From NCBI GenBank assembly GCA_032162705.1, contig JAVRON010000144.1, positions 23,458-87,457 of the forward strand: a stretch of DNA of 64,000 bases, written 5' to 3'. This DNA is from QHXN01 sp032162705 (GTDB lineage: Bacteria; Acidobacteriota; Blastocatellia; Pyrinomonadales; Pyrinomonadaceae). The translations under genes were made by a program, and so were the position numbers. This document shows positions 43,453-52,574 of this stretch, piece by piece; positions within the stretch are counted from its first letter, which is position 1, and every line of letters starts with the position of its first letter. The notes beneath the pieces were generated by a model. It was not told the origin of the DNA. It worked only from the letters and a program-made list of their open reading frames with translations, and made no database searches.

Positions 43453-44775
43453 GTCTTTGAGTATCGCAACGATCTCGGTCTGAATCGGCTGGCCTGTTAC
43501 TTCCGCTTCTTTCTCACTGACGTAGACGTTGATTTCCGAGCGGATGCCGAAGCGGCCTTCGAGGTAGATGCCCGGCTCGATGGAGAAGCATGTGCGCGCG
43601 ATGATGCGGCGCGAGTCACGCGTCTCGAAGTTGTCGATGTTCGCGCCGTTGCCATGGCCCTCTTCGCCGATGGAGTGACCCGTGCGGTGCGTGAACTGCT
43701 CGCCGTAGCCCGCGCGCTTGATAACGCCGCGCGCCACGTCGTCAATTTCAGCGCCGCGGATCGTGCGGCCTTCGCGCACCGCCGCGCGCACAAACTCGGT
43801 GGCGGAGTCGCGCGCCTCGCGGACGATGTTAAAGACGCGCACGTACTCGTCGGGCACAGACTCGCCGACGTAGCCCGTCCAGGTCTGGTCGGCGACAATC
43901 GCGCCGGGCTTCTTCAGTTTCTCCGACACGTCGAAGAGGACGAAGTCGCCGCGGCGGATGGGCGCGCTGTGGGTGGCGTCGGGCTGGTAGTGCGGGTTGG
44001 CCGAGTTCACCCCGGCGGAGACGTTCGGGCCGCCCGCCGTCATCCCTTCTTCGTTGAGCCGACGGTTGATGAACTGTTGTATGTCGTACTCGGTCGTCGC
44101 CTCTCCGGCGCGTATGCGGCGCGCGATCTCGGCGAAGGCTTCGAGGATGATGCGGTGGAGTTTGTCCGCGGCTTCGCGATGTGTGGCGAGTTGCTCGGGC
44201 GTCATGGTCGCCTCGAACTGCTGGACGAGGTCTGCGCTGGTGACGACTCCGATGCCGGGCGTCGAGCGTACAAGCTCGATTGTGCCCGCATCGACGCGCG
44301 CGACGTAAGGGATGTCGTTATTGGGCGAATACTGCATCGCGATCTTTCGCAGCAGTACGCGACGGCTCTTCAGGCCGCCCGAAGAAAGAGCGTCGCCGAC
44401 GGCACTGTGAAGCTCCTGCCAACTCCGGTAGATGATTTTTCTGCCCGGCAGCGCGTCGAGGCGGAAGCGTTCAATCGAGTGGACGACTTTGACCGGCTCG
44501 CCGATGACGGGAATGTAATAGAACCAGCGGCGCGTGGTGACGCCTCGGTCGCCTAAGCGAAGGATGCGGTAGGCGAGCGGGTCGCTGCGGCGGAAGTCAT
44601 AGAAGAGCCAGCCGTCGAGGTTGGCCTCCTTGAGCGCCGCCTGAATCTCGCGGACGCGTGCCAACTGTTCCTCGCCGGGCCGAACGTCCTGCGCTTGCGT
44701 GCGCGCGGCAGTCGAGAGAACGAGTGCGAGCGTGGCGAGCGCGAAGGCGGCGCGCATGTCGTGGAGTCGTCTCAT
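43447..44775 (-). CDS. Secreted Xaa-Pro aminopeptidase/prolidase-like M24 peptidase
   Basis: This 442-residue protein has an N-terminal signal peptide (MRAAFALATLALVLSTAARTQA) and a creatinase-like N-domain. The pita-bread catalytic domain has metal ligands in FVLFDVSEK, VADQTWTGYVG, HRTGHSIGEEGHGNG, FSIEPGIYLEGRFGIRSEIN and the final Glu in the last strand. It should remove N-terminal residues preceding proline in the periplasm. The stop codon (TAG/CTA at 43447) lies at the border of the heptad repeat. Confidence 0.9.
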   Translation of the reverse strand: MRRLHDMRAAFALATLALVLSTAARTQAQDVRPGEEQLARVREIQAALKEANLDGWLFYDFRRSDPLAYRILRLGDRGVTTRRWFYYIPVIGEPVKVVHSIERFRLDALPGRKIIYRSWQELHSAVGDALSSGGLKSRRVLLRKIAMQYSPNNDIPYVARVDAGTIELVRSTPGIGVVTSADLVQQFEATMTPEQLATHREAADKLHRIILEAFAEIARRIRAGEATTEYDIQQFINRRLNEEGMTAGGPNVSAGVNSANPHYQPDATHSAPIRRGDFVLFDVSEKLKKPGAIVADQTWTGYVGESVPDEYVRVFNIVREARDSATEFVRAAVREGRTIRGAEIDDVARGVIKRAGYGEQFTHRTGHSIGEEGHGNGANIDNFETRDSRRIIARTCFSIEPGIYLEGRFGIRSEINVYVSEKEAEVTGQPIQTEIVAILKDK

Positions 44776-44849
44776 AAGTCTTCATCCTTATGTGTCATCG
44801 TCGTCGCGCGTGTCCCGCCTCCGAACGAGCGCGCGCAAACGAAACCGCT

Positions 44850-46196
44850 CTAGTAGAGCGAGCCGGGTCGCCGCTCGCCGAGCAATGCGGGCCTCTTCTC
44901 GTCGATGGCCGTCGCCGGAACTCTCCGGTCGGTGTAGAGCGAGACGCGCGAAAGATTGTGCGCGGCCAATCCTATGTGGAAGACGACGCCGCAGACCAGA
45001 AAGATCAATGCGAACGCACGCCAGCGACGCGAGTTGAGCAATGCGTCCCAGCAGTAGAAGCCGTACAGGGCGGCGACGGGAAAGGTAACATAAAACGTGT
45101 GCGAGGCGGGCAGCTTCGCCGAGAAGAGGAAGAGCAGGCAGAGCAGAAGCACGGTCGAGAACGCCAACCATTTGACCTGCGGCCAGTCCGCGCGCGCGCC
45201 GCGTTTTCTGAACCAGAGGACGATCATCGCGGCGGGCTGCAAGAGTCCCGTTACGCCGAGGAAGACGGCGAAGGGTGCGAGCCATAGATTCTCTCTGAGG
45301 AATGCGAGACGCTCCGCCGAGTTTCGACCGAGGAAGCGCGCCAGCTCAAAGCTCGCTAGCGAGAGGAAGCGTGCCGGTACACCCTCGAAGGGATTAACGA
45401 CGCGCGCGAAGTTCGCGATGTTCGGCGCAAACATCGCGGTCGTCCCTCCCGTCCCGTTCGAAAGGCCGTACTTCAGAAACGTCGGCGCGAGCAGACACCC
45501 CGAGAGTGCCGCGCCCGTTGCGAGCCAGCCCAACGCGGCGAGCGCCTTAGTCCCGCGCTCGCGTAACTGAAAATAGACGGACGCCAGAAGTAGTGGCACG
45601 AGCACGACCCACGAAAGATGTAGCTGCATCACCCAGAAGAGCGCGAAGCCCATCATGAAGTTCGACGCGCGCGGCCCGACGAGACCTTTGCGTATCAAGG
45701 GCAGAGTCTCAAGCGCGCCGACGTAGAAGAGGATAGCGCCCGGCAGGACGTAAGAGGGGTTGACGACGTGCGTCGAGAAATTGAGACTCCACGGCGCGGT
45801 AAGCGTCCAGCCCCAGATGAACCAACGGGGCATAACGGGCAGACGACGCGCGCAGTACCACGCGAAGAAGCAGAGGCTCGCGAACGAGAGGACGTTCAGG
45901 AGTACGAAGGGCGACTCCGGCAACGGCGCGACGTAGAGCGGCAGGCCGACCAGAAGACCTTGCAGCGCGCCCGGCACTTGCACGCCGCTCGAAACATCGG
46001 GCCCGAAGTAAGGCCACGCGCCGGTCGAATAGAACTTTAGCCCGATGAGGTAAACCTGTCGCTCGTCGTCGGCCCAGAACTGCGAGCACAGGCCAAAACA
46101 CAGACGGAAGAGGAGCGCGCCGCCGAGCAGCAGCGCGAAGTACAGACGCCGCCGCATGAATACAGACCGATGCTGTGTGGCGTCAGACGGAGACAT
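44850..46196 (-). CDS. Polytopic membrane protein, GT-C glycosyltransferase-like
   Basis: This 448-residue protein has about 10-11 predicted membrane spans. The first loop has the acidic WADDERQVYLIGLKFYSTGA segment. That is the position of the catalytic Asp pair in GT39/GT83-type GT-C enzymes. SFMVMGFALFWVMQLHLSWVV-like hydrophobic stretches follow. There is no recognisable C-terminal soluble domain. A mannosyl- or arabinosyltransferase-like role is possible but not proven. It is flanked by secreted hydrolase genes on the same strand. Confidence 0.6.
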   Translation of the reverse strand: MSPSDATQHRSVFMRRRLYFALLLGGALLFRLCFGLCSQFWADDERQVYLIGLKFYSTGAWPYFGPDVSSGVQVPGALQGLLVGLPLYVAPLPESPFVLLNVLSFASLCFFAWYCARRLPVMPRWFIWGWTLTAPWSLNFSTHVVNPSYVLPGAILFYVGALETLPLIRKGLVGPRASNFMMGFALFWVMQLHLSWVVLVPLLLASVYFQLRERGTKALAALGWLATGAALSGCLLAPTFLKYGLSNGTGGTTAMFAPNIANFARVVNPFEGVPARFLSLASFELARFLGRNSAERLAFLRENLWLAPFAVFLGVTGLLQPAAMIVLWFRKRGARADWPQVKWLAFSTVLLLCLLFLFSAKLPASHTFYVTFPVAALYGFYCWDALLNSRRWRAFALIFLVCGVVFHIGLAAHNLSRVSLYTDRRVPATAIDEKRPALLGERRPGSLY

Positions 46197-46211
46197 TAGT
46201 CAACTGCCAGT

Positions 46212-47231
46212 TCAATGACCGCCCGCAGTCTTCCGGTTCTGCTTCGAGTCGTCGGCGGGCGCGGAGAGCTTCTGCGCGGCGAGCCTGAGAATCTCCTGTA
46301 CCTGCCTGTCCCAGTAGGGCCAACTGTGCGTGCCGGGCAGTTCGCGGAACTCGTGCGGGACTTTCTTCTCAAGGAGAAGCGCGGAGAAGTCTCGGTTGCT
46401 GGCGACGAGAAAATCCTCCGTGCCGCAGTCGAGATAGAAGTATGGAAGCTGCTTTGTGCGCTCAGGCGTTAGCTCGCGTACCATGCGGAAGATGTCGTTG
46501 GCCGGGCGCGTCTCTGTGTCCGCCGCGCCGTAGACGCGCGCGATGGAAGGGCGTACGAACTCGGGCAGCTTGTCGTCTGGTATCCAAGAGGCAGCGCCGA
46601 GCGCACCGCTCATCGAGGCGGCGAAGGCGAACAGTTCCGGGTGCTTCAGCCCGAACTTCAGAGAGCCGTAGCCGCCCATCGAAAGCCCCGCCACCGCGCG
46701 CGCCTCACGCGACGGGATGGTGCGGAAGCGTCGCTCGACATCCGGTATCAGTTCTTCGACGATATAGCTCTCGAACTTCTCGTTCGGCACGGTGGCGCTG
46801 TCTGTGTACCAAGCGTTGCGCCCTTCGGGGACGATGATGATGAATGGATATTGCGCGGCGTGGTCGGCGAGGTGCGCGCGGTCTGAGACCCAATCGTTCG
46901 CACTCCCGTCGAGGCCGTGCAGGAGATAGAGGACGGGATATCGTCTGTGCTTCGACGAGCCGCGCTTATAGTCCGCGGGCAGCAAGACATTGTAGGGGAG
47001 CGCCGCGCCGACGAGCTTGCTCTCGAACTCGACGGTCTCGTAGCGCCGCGGCGCTTCCTTCTTCTTTTCCGCCTTGTCCTTCTTCTTCTCCGTCTTGTCG
47101 CCGGACTGATTCTGCGCGGGCGGCTTTACGGCGGCAGGCGTAGGCGGACTCGTCTGCGCGTGTGCGAGAGTGAACGCGACGAGCAACAGCAGGGCGGTTA
47201 ACAGCAGCGGAGTTCGTCTCTTTGTCATCAT
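46212..47231 (-). CDS. Secreted esterase (EsterasE D / tributyrin-esterase type)
   Basis: This 339-residue protein has a signal peptide (RRTPLLLTALLLLVAFTLAHAQ) followed by a Pro/Lys-rich linker. The alpha/beta hydrolase then shows VLYLLHGLDGSANDW, the nucleophile elbow VAGLSMGGYGSLKF, acid in LDCGTEDFLVA and His in LPGTHSWPYW. These are typical of the esterase D/antigen 85-like family (Pfam Esterase). The start is at ATG ATG 47231/47228 with GAGACGAG upstream. The open frame extends to 47285 without SD support. Confidence 0.9.
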   Translation of the reverse strand: MMTKRRTPLLLTALLLLVAFTLAHAQTSPPTPAAVKPPAQNQSGDKTEKKKDKAEKKKEAPRRYETVEFESKLVGAALPYNVLLPADYKRGSSKHRRYPVLYLLHGLDGSANDWVSDRAHLADHAAQYPFIIIVPEGRNAWYTDSATVPNEKFESYIVEELIPDVERRFRTIPSREARAVAGLSMGGYGSLKFGLKHPELFAFAASMSGALGAASWIPDDKLPEFVRPSIARVYGAADTETRPANDIFRMVRELTPERTKQLPYFYLDCGTEDFLVASNRDFSALLLEKKVPHEFRELPGTHSWPYWDRQVQEILRLAAQKLSAPADDSKQNRKTAGGH

Positions 47232-47326
47232 CTCGTCTCTTCGATTCCTCAAGTGTGTTGGTTGAGCTTCGCCCCGCGCCTTCATCCGCCTTCATCCGAA
47301 GTCCGCCGCGAGGCATGGACGCTTCA

Positions 47327-48724
47327 TCAGATATGCTTCCCGGAATCTCGCGCGTCCTCTTCGGCGCGCTTGCGCTTTTGTCCAACGCGTCCGTCGTAGC
47401 CGATTAGTTGGGGAAGCATGAGCGAGAGCAGCGCCGTCCCCGCCATGCAGAGCACGCCGCCCGAGACGATTGATGCGCGGACACCAAACAGCCCCGCGAC
47501 GACGCCCGCCTCTGCATTGCCGAGCAGCGGGCCCGTAGTGTAGCTCACCATTTCTATGCCTGCGAGGCGTCCGCGCAGGTGGTCTGGGATAGTCTGATTC
47601 CAGATGGTCATGCGGAATAGGCCCGACACCATGTCGGCTGCCCCGGCCAGCGCCAGGCACATGAGCGCCAGCCAGAGCCTGCCCGCCAGTCCGAAGCCGA
47701 CAATCGCAATCCCCCACACGGCGGCGGCCAGCGCCACGCACAGACCATGACGATTGATACGCTTGGCCCACCCGGAGGTGAGCGTCACGCACATCGCGCC
47801 GAAGGCGGGCGCGGCGTAGAGCAGGCCGACCGATGCGCCGCCGCCAAACCCTTCGGCGACGGCAGGGAACAAAGCCATCGGCATCCCGAAGAACATCGCA
47901 TTCATGTCAACCAGGTACGTGCCCAGAAGCTCTGGACGGCTGCGCGCGTATCGCAGCCCATCGACTATCGAGCGCAGGCTCGGCGCTTGGGCCCCTGCGG
48001 GAGGCGGCACGGCCCTCATCATCCAGAGTGCCGCGAGCGATGCGGCGAAGGTCGTGAAATCAATCGAGTATGTGAGAGCCGGGCCCAAGCTCGCGACGAG
48101 CAGGCCGCCGAGCGCCGGGCCGCCGATCATCGACGCCGTCCCGCCCAGAGACCTGAGCGCCATCGCCGACGGCAACAGTTCCGCTCGCACGAGCCGCGGC
48201 ATCAGCGCTTCGAGCGAGGGGCGCTGCAATCCGTTGAGGGCCGCGAACAGCGCCGCGCAAAGGTAGATCACCCACACGCGCGGCTGCTGAAGCAGAGAGT
48301 TGAAGACGAGCACCAGCGTCCCCAACGCGAGCAGCGACTCTGTGAGTAGAACCATGCGGCGGCGGTCTACCGCGTCCGCGAGCGCGCCGCCGACAAACGC
48401 CATCAGGAAGATTGGGACGAACTCCGCCACGCCGAGCATCCCGACCGCGAGCGGCGAACGCGTCAGCCTGTACATCTGCCACGGCAGCGCCACGAACGTC
48501 ATCATCGAGCCGAAGAAGGAGACGGCCTGTCCCGCGAACAGCAGACGGAATTCTCTCGACTCGCCGAGCGGCGTCAGGTCGAGCGCCAACGCGCCGAGCG
48601 CCTGACGCACACGACCTCGCTCGGGGCGCGTCCCCGCCTCCGCTGCTTCGACCGGGTCGGGCGTCAGGTGTATGGAGGGCTGTGGGGTCTGTTCGTCCGA
48701 GGGCATCAGATCGTCCGAGGGCAT
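47327..48724 (-). CDS. MFS transporter, EntS-like exporter
   Basis: This 465-residue protein has a Pro/Ser-rich 50-residue N-terminus with a duplicated MPSD unit, then 12 predicted spans. The first is FRLLFAGQAVSFFGSMMTFVALPWQMYRLT, with the loop 2-3 motif GALADAVDRRRMVLLTE. This pattern fits the MFS_3/EntS group that exports siderophores or drugs. No siderophore genes are nearby. The start codon lies in a short direct repeat (MPSDDL/MPSDEQ), so ATG 48706 is an alternative. Confidence 0.88.
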   Translation of the reverse strand: MPSDDLMPSDEQTPQPSIHLTPDPVEAAEAGTRPERGRVRQALGALALDLTPLGESREFRLLFAGQAVSFFGSMMTFVALPWQMYRLTRSPLAVGMLGVAEFVPIFLMAFVGGALADAVDRRRMVLLTESLLALGTLVLVFNSLLQQPRVWVIYLCAALFAALNGLQRPSLEALMPRLVRAELLPSAMALRSLGGTASMIGGPALGGLLVASLGPALTYSIDFTTFAASLAALWMMRAVPPPAGAQAPSLRSIVDGLRYARSRPELLGTYLVDMNAMFFGMPMALFPAVAEGFGGGASVGLLYAAPAFGAMCVTLTSGWAKRINRHGLCVALAAAVWGIAIVGFGLAGRLWLALMCLALAGAADMVSGLFRMTIWNQTIPDHLRGRLAGIEMVSYTTGPLLGNAEAGVVAGLFGVRASIVSGGVLCMAGTALLSLMLPQLIGYDGRVGQKRKRAEEDARDSGKHI

Positions 48725-48755
48725 CAGAGTCGAACCGTTCGAGACGTTTCCGAAT

Positions 48756-49343
48756 TCAAGCGTCTTCGCGGCGTGGCTTATGTGATTTCATCTCCGCTTT
48801 CCTCGCCTTCTTATCCGCCTCTGTGCGGTGGATGGCCTCCTCGACCGTTCGCCCCGTGCGCGAGAGTCGGACGTAGAGCAGGTATGCGACGATCAGCGCG
48901 TTGAGTATGAGTATGCCCGCTCTGATGAGCGTCGCGCGCTCGAACAACTCGTACACCTCGATGGGCAGGTAGATGCAGCCCGAGATGATCGCGAACCACT
49001 CCGCCCACGCACGCATCCGCCAAAGCCCGTAGGCTTCGACGAAGCGCACGACCGAGTAGGCGAAGGCGAGCGCCGCCAGCGTCCGCAGACGCGAGTCGGA
49101 GACGTGCGACGCGGCCTCGACAAAGACGCGCGGGTAGTGGCTCGCGGGGTTGAGGTGAGAGTGCTGGACTAGACGCTCGGCCAGGTCTTGCAAATCGCGG
49201 TGGACGAGCGAGAGCAGACCGAAGCCCGCGACCAACACCAGCGTCCCCTTCAACGCCTCGAAGAACGCGATGACGCGCACGCCCGCCGCGATCTCTGTGA
49301 CGTGTTTGACCGGCTCGGTCGTCTGTGTTTGAGCTTCCGACAT
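48756..49343 (-). CDS. DUF2127 family membrane protein
   Basis: This 195-residue protein has four predicted spans, including GVRVIAFFEALKGTLVLVAGFG, LAALAFAYSVVRFVEAYGLW, WFAIISGCIYLPIEVYEL and GILILNALIVAYLLYVRLSR. The order and the AYGLWRMRAWAEWFA motif match DUF2127 proteins of unknown function. The C-terminus is a charged tail (KKARKAEMKSHKPRRED). Confidence 0.87.
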   Translation of the reverse strand: MSEAQTQTTEPVKHVTEIAAGVRVIAFFEALKGTLVLVAGFGLLSLVHRDLQDLAERLVQHSHLNPASHYPRVFVEAASHVSDSRLRTLAALAFAYSVVRFVEAYGLWRMRAWAEWFAIISGCIYLPIEVYELFERATLIRAGILILNALIVAYLLYVRLSRTGRTVEEAIHRTEADKKARKAEMKSHKPRREDA

Positions 49344-49381
49344 CTTTTGCGTCTAAGAGTTCGATTCAAAACTGTCAGATT

Positions 49382-49491
49382 AGCCACAGAGACACAGAGA
49401 CACAGAGATTAAACTTCAGATTTCAAATTTCAAATTTCAGATTTCAAATTCAAATTCTTAAACCCTCTGTGTCTCTGTGTCTGCGGTGGCT
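49382..49491. repeat. Inverted repeat, CACAGAGAC family, with inner AAATTTC tandem
   Basis: The left arm AGCCACAGAGACACAGAGAC (49382 on) pairs with the right arm 49465-49491 (CTCTGTGTCTCTGTG...GGTGGCT). The spacer itself is a tandem run of TTTCAAA/TTTCAGA-type heptamers (49414-49457), a different repeat nested inside. Confidence 0.88.
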
Positions 49492-49541
49492 GATTTTAAA
49501 GTGCTCTTAAGCTTCCGACATCCTTATTCGCCATCGTGCAT

Positions 49542-51206
49542 TCACTCGCCGTCGAGCAGCATCGGAATCTTCAAGCCCTTCGCGCGCGCGGTCTCTTCCG
49601 CTTCACTGTATCCGGCGTCAACGTGGCGCGCGACGCCGAGGCCGGGGTCGTTTGTGAGCACGCGGTTCAGACGCCGCGCCGCGTCCTCCGTGCCGTCGGC
49701 GACCGAGACCTGACCGGCGTGCAGAGAGTAGCCGATGCCGACGCCTCCGCCGTGGTGGAAGGAGACCCACGATGCGCCGCTCGCCGTGTTCAAGAGTGCG
49801 TTGAGGATGGGCCAGTCGGCGACGGCGTCCGTGCCGTCTCTCATGCCTTCTGTCTCGCGGAACGGCGAAGCGACCGAGCCGGTGTCGAGGTGGTCGCGGC
49901 CAATGGCGACGGGCGCAGAGAGTTCGCCGCGGCGGACTAGTTCGTTGATGGCCTCGCCCATCTCGGCGCGCTCGCCCAAGCCGAGCCAGCAGATGCGCGC
50001 GGGGAGTCCCTGAAACTGCACTCGCTCACGCGCGAGCCGCATCCAGCGTTCGAGCGTGCGGTCGTGTGGAAAGAGTTCGAGGGCGAGATCGTCGGTGCGG
50101 CGTATGTCGGCGGGGTCGCCGGAGAGTGCGACCCAGCGGAAGGGCCCACGTCCCTCGCAGAAGAGCGGGCGTATGTACTCGGGCACGAAGCCGGGTATCT
50201 CGAAGGCGTCCGTGAGTCCCGCGTCGAACGCCTGCTTGCGTATGTTGTTGCCGTAATCGAAGGCGACCGCGCCCGCGCGTTTCAAGGCGAGCATCGCTTC
50301 GACGTGCCGCGCCATCGAGTGCATGGAACGCTCGACGTAGTCGCGCGGTCTCGTGCGCCTGAGTTCTTCCGATTCTTCCAGAGAGAGTCCGGCGGGCACG
50401 TAGCCGTTCAAGGGGTCGTGTGCGCTCGTCTGGTCTGTGACGGCGTCCACACGCACGCCGCGACGGACGATCTCCGGCAAGACTTCCGCGCAGTTGCCGA
50501 CAAGCCCGACCGAGACGGCGCGCTTCTGCTCGCGTGCGTCCTCGCAGATGGCGAGCGCCTCGTCCAAATCCTGTGCGATGCGGTCGCAGTAGCCCGTGCG
50601 GACGCGTCGCTCGATGCGCTCGCGCTCGACCTCGACGCAGAGGAAGACCGCGCCGTTCAGAGTCGCCGCGAGTGGCTGCGCGCCTCCCATCCCGCCCATC
50701 CCGCCCGAGACGATCAGCCTGCCTTCAAGCGTGCCGCCGAAGTGCCGTTCGGCCATCGCCGCGAAGGTCTCGAACGTGCCCTGCACGATGCCCTGCGAGC
50801 CGATGTAAATCCAAGACCCGGCGGTCATCTGCCCGTACATCATCAAACCCTTGCGCTCAAGTTCGTGGAAGTGTTCCCAGTTGGCCCACGCGCCGACGAG
50901 GTTTGAATTCGCAATCAGGACGCGCGGCGCATACTCATGCGTGCGGAAGACCGCGACGGGCTTGCCCGATTGAACGAGCAGCGTCTCGTCCGATTCCAGA
51001 CTCATCAACTCGCGCACGATAGCGTCGAACGACTGCCAGTTGCGCGCGGCCTTCCCCGTCCCGCCATAGACGACCAACTCCTCGGGTCGCTCGGCCACCT
51101 CCGGGTCGAGGTTATTCATCAGGCAACGCAGCGCCGCCTCCTGATGCCAGCCCTTGCAATTCAACTTCGCGCCGCGCGGCGCACGAACGACTCTTGCTTG
51201 TGACAT
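49542..51206 (-). CDS. hutU: Urocanate hydratase
   Basis: This 554-residue protein performs the second step of histidine degradation, urocanate to imidazolonepropionate, with tightly bound NAD+. The NAD-binding glycine segment is IVSGGMGGMGGAQPLA. Further markers are YGQMTAGSWIYIGSQGIVQG, GLVGNCAEVLPEIV and the C-terminal SFHHGGGVGIGYSLHAGQ. Length and motifs are complete. It stands between DUF2127 and an SDR gene, far from hutI and hutH. Confidence 0.97.
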   Translation of the reverse strand: MSQARVVRAPRGAKLNCKGWHQEAALRCLMNNLDPEVAERPEELVVYGGTGKAARNWQSFDAIVRELMSLESDETLLVQSGKPVAVFRTHEYAPRVLIANSNLVGAWANWEHFHELERKGLMMYGQMTAGSWIYIGSQGIVQGTFETFAAMAERHFGGTLEGRLIVSGGMGGMGGAQPLAATLNGAVFLCVEVERERIERRVRTGYCDRIAQDLDEALAICEDAREQKRAVSVGLVGNCAEVLPEIVRRGVRVDAVTDQTSAHDPLNGYVPAGLSLEESEELRRTRPRDYVERSMHSMARHVEAMLALKRAGAVAFDYGNNIRKQAFDAGLTDAFEIPGFVPEYIRPLFCEGRGPFRWVALSGDPADIRRTDDLALELFPHDRTLERWMRLARERVQFQGLPARICWLGLGERAEMGEAINELVRRGELSAPVAIGRDHLDTGSVASPFRETEGMRDGTDAVADWPILNALLNTASGASWVSFHHGGGVGIGYSLHAGQVSVADGTEDAARRLNRVLTNDPGLGVARHVDAGYSEAEETARAKGLKIPMLLDGE

Positions 51207-51248
51207 GTCAGTTATCGCGTCTGATGCCTGCCTGAGTCTGGGAGCAGG

Positions 51249-52040
51249 TTACTGATCTCTCTTCGCCTGAATCCCGCGCACGACCTTTGTCACTATCCCG
51301 CGCGGCATCATGCCGACGGCGCGCGCGACGAAGGCATTACGGAAGCCCGGAATCACAAGCGTCTTGCCCGCGAGCAGGCCGCGGTAGCCCGCCTCTGCGA
51401 CGGCGCGTGCCGTCATCGCGCCGCGGTCGAAGAGCTTGGAGTCTTGCATTCCCGCGGCGGCGACGAAGCCGGTTTCGGTCGGGCCGGGGCAGAGCGCGGA
51501 GACCCGGACGCCCGTCGCTTCGCACTCGTTCGCCAGCGCTTCGGAGAAGGAGAGCACGTAAGCCTTCGACGCGTAGTAGACGGCCATCAGGGGTCCCGGC
51601 TGAAACGCCGCGGTCGAAGCCACGTTGCAGACGTAGCCGCGCCGCCGCTCGATCATCATTGGCAGGAAGAGCTTTGTCAGATGCGTGAGCGCGACGATGT
51701 TGACTTGCAGCAGTTCGAGTTCGGACTTGAGATCGATCTCGGCGAAGAGGCCGTAGCTGCCAATGCCCGCGTTATTGACGAGCGCGTCAACATGGATGCC
51801 TTCCTGTTGCAGCTCTTCAAAAATCTCCTGCGGCGCTTCTCGTCGCGCGAGGTCTGCCGCGAGGACGCGCGCCGCCGTGCCGTGCTTGAGCTTCAACTCT
51901 TCGGCGAGCCGCGAGAGCTTGTCCTCGCTCCGCGCGACGAGGACGAGGTCGTGGCCGTCCGCCGCGAACAGACGCGCAAGCTCAAGCCCTATCCCACCGG
52001 ACGCGCCCGTGACGAGCGCGGTCATCTTCTTCTCACTCAT
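51249..52040 (-). CDS. Short-chain dehydrogenase/reductase
   Basis: This 263-residue NAD(P)-dependent oxidoreductase has a Rossmann motif TGASGGIGLELARLF, DALVNNAGIGSYG (NNAG), catalytic Ser in NVASTAAFQ, and YYASKAYVLSF with the Tyr-x-x-x-Lys pair. It resembles DltE/YqjQ-type SDRs. The substrate is unknown. It overlaps the upstream zinc-ribbon gene by 8 bp, so they form an operon. Confidence 0.93.
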   Translation of the reverse strand: MSEKKMTALVTGASGGIGLELARLFAADGHDLVLVARSEDKLSRLAEELKLKHGTAARVLAADLARREAPQEIFEELQQEGIHVDALVNNAGIGSYGLFAEIDLKSELELLQVNIVALTHLTKLFLPMMIERRRGYVCNVASTAAFQPGPLMAVYYASKAYVLSFSEALANECEATGVRVSALCPGPTETGFVAAAGMQDSKLFDRGAMTARAVAEAGYRGLLAGKTLVIPGFRNAFVARAVGMMPRGIVTKVVRGIQAKRDQ

Positions 52041-52350
52041 TCGTCCTGCCGGGCCAAAAGGCGTGGAGCCAGCGGTTGGTGGCGTTCTCCTGATTGATGA
52101 TCTGTTCGAGTTCGCCCGCGTCGAGCCAGATGCCGCCGCAGGTGTCGCAGCGGCTGATGCTCACTTCATCGTAGGAGTCTTCGTGGAGCTTGCCCGTGCA
52201 GCGCGGGCAGCCCAACGTGGCGGCGTGCTCGCCGCGCGCGCGCGCCTCTTCGTGCAGCGCTTCGCGCAGGCGTCCGAGCGACTCCTTGTCCCTGCGATGG
52301 AAATATTCCTCTTCGAGACCCCTTCGGCGTTCGTCGAAAATATCTGACAC
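52033..52350 (-). CDS. Small TFIIB-type zinc-ribbon protein
   Basis: This 105-residue protein has an N-terminal charged helix (FDERRRGLEEEYFHRRDKES) and a zinc ribbon GCPRCTGKLHEDSYDEVSIS followed by CDTCGGIWLDAGELEQI. The CxxC...CxxCGGxWLDxGEL pattern is the zf-TFIIB family. The start is GTG 52350, supported by AGGAGG 9 nt upstream. The 8-bp overlap with the following SDR gene indicates translational coupling. Function unknown. Confidence 0.85.
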   Translation of the reverse strand: MSDIFDERRRGLEEEYFHRRDKESLGRLREALHEEARARGEHAATLGCPRCTGKLHEDSYDEVSISRCDTCGGIWLDAGELEQIINQENATNRWLHAFWPGRTNE

Positions 52351-52574
52351 TGACTTGTTCCTCCTGCGAATATTTGCGCCGTCGCCTCGCAGACCAAGGG
52401 AGCGAGCGGCGGGCACGCGCGTCGATGGCGTTTGGGTTAACGGCCTATGTAATAGCAGAAAAGTCGGCCCCCGCGCCACTCGCCCGCGCCGCAGCCCTTG
52501 CGCCGGACGCATGGTCTTCAATAAGCTTCCAAGTAGAGAGTCTAACTACGTTCGGAGAGTCGAGAAGCAATCGA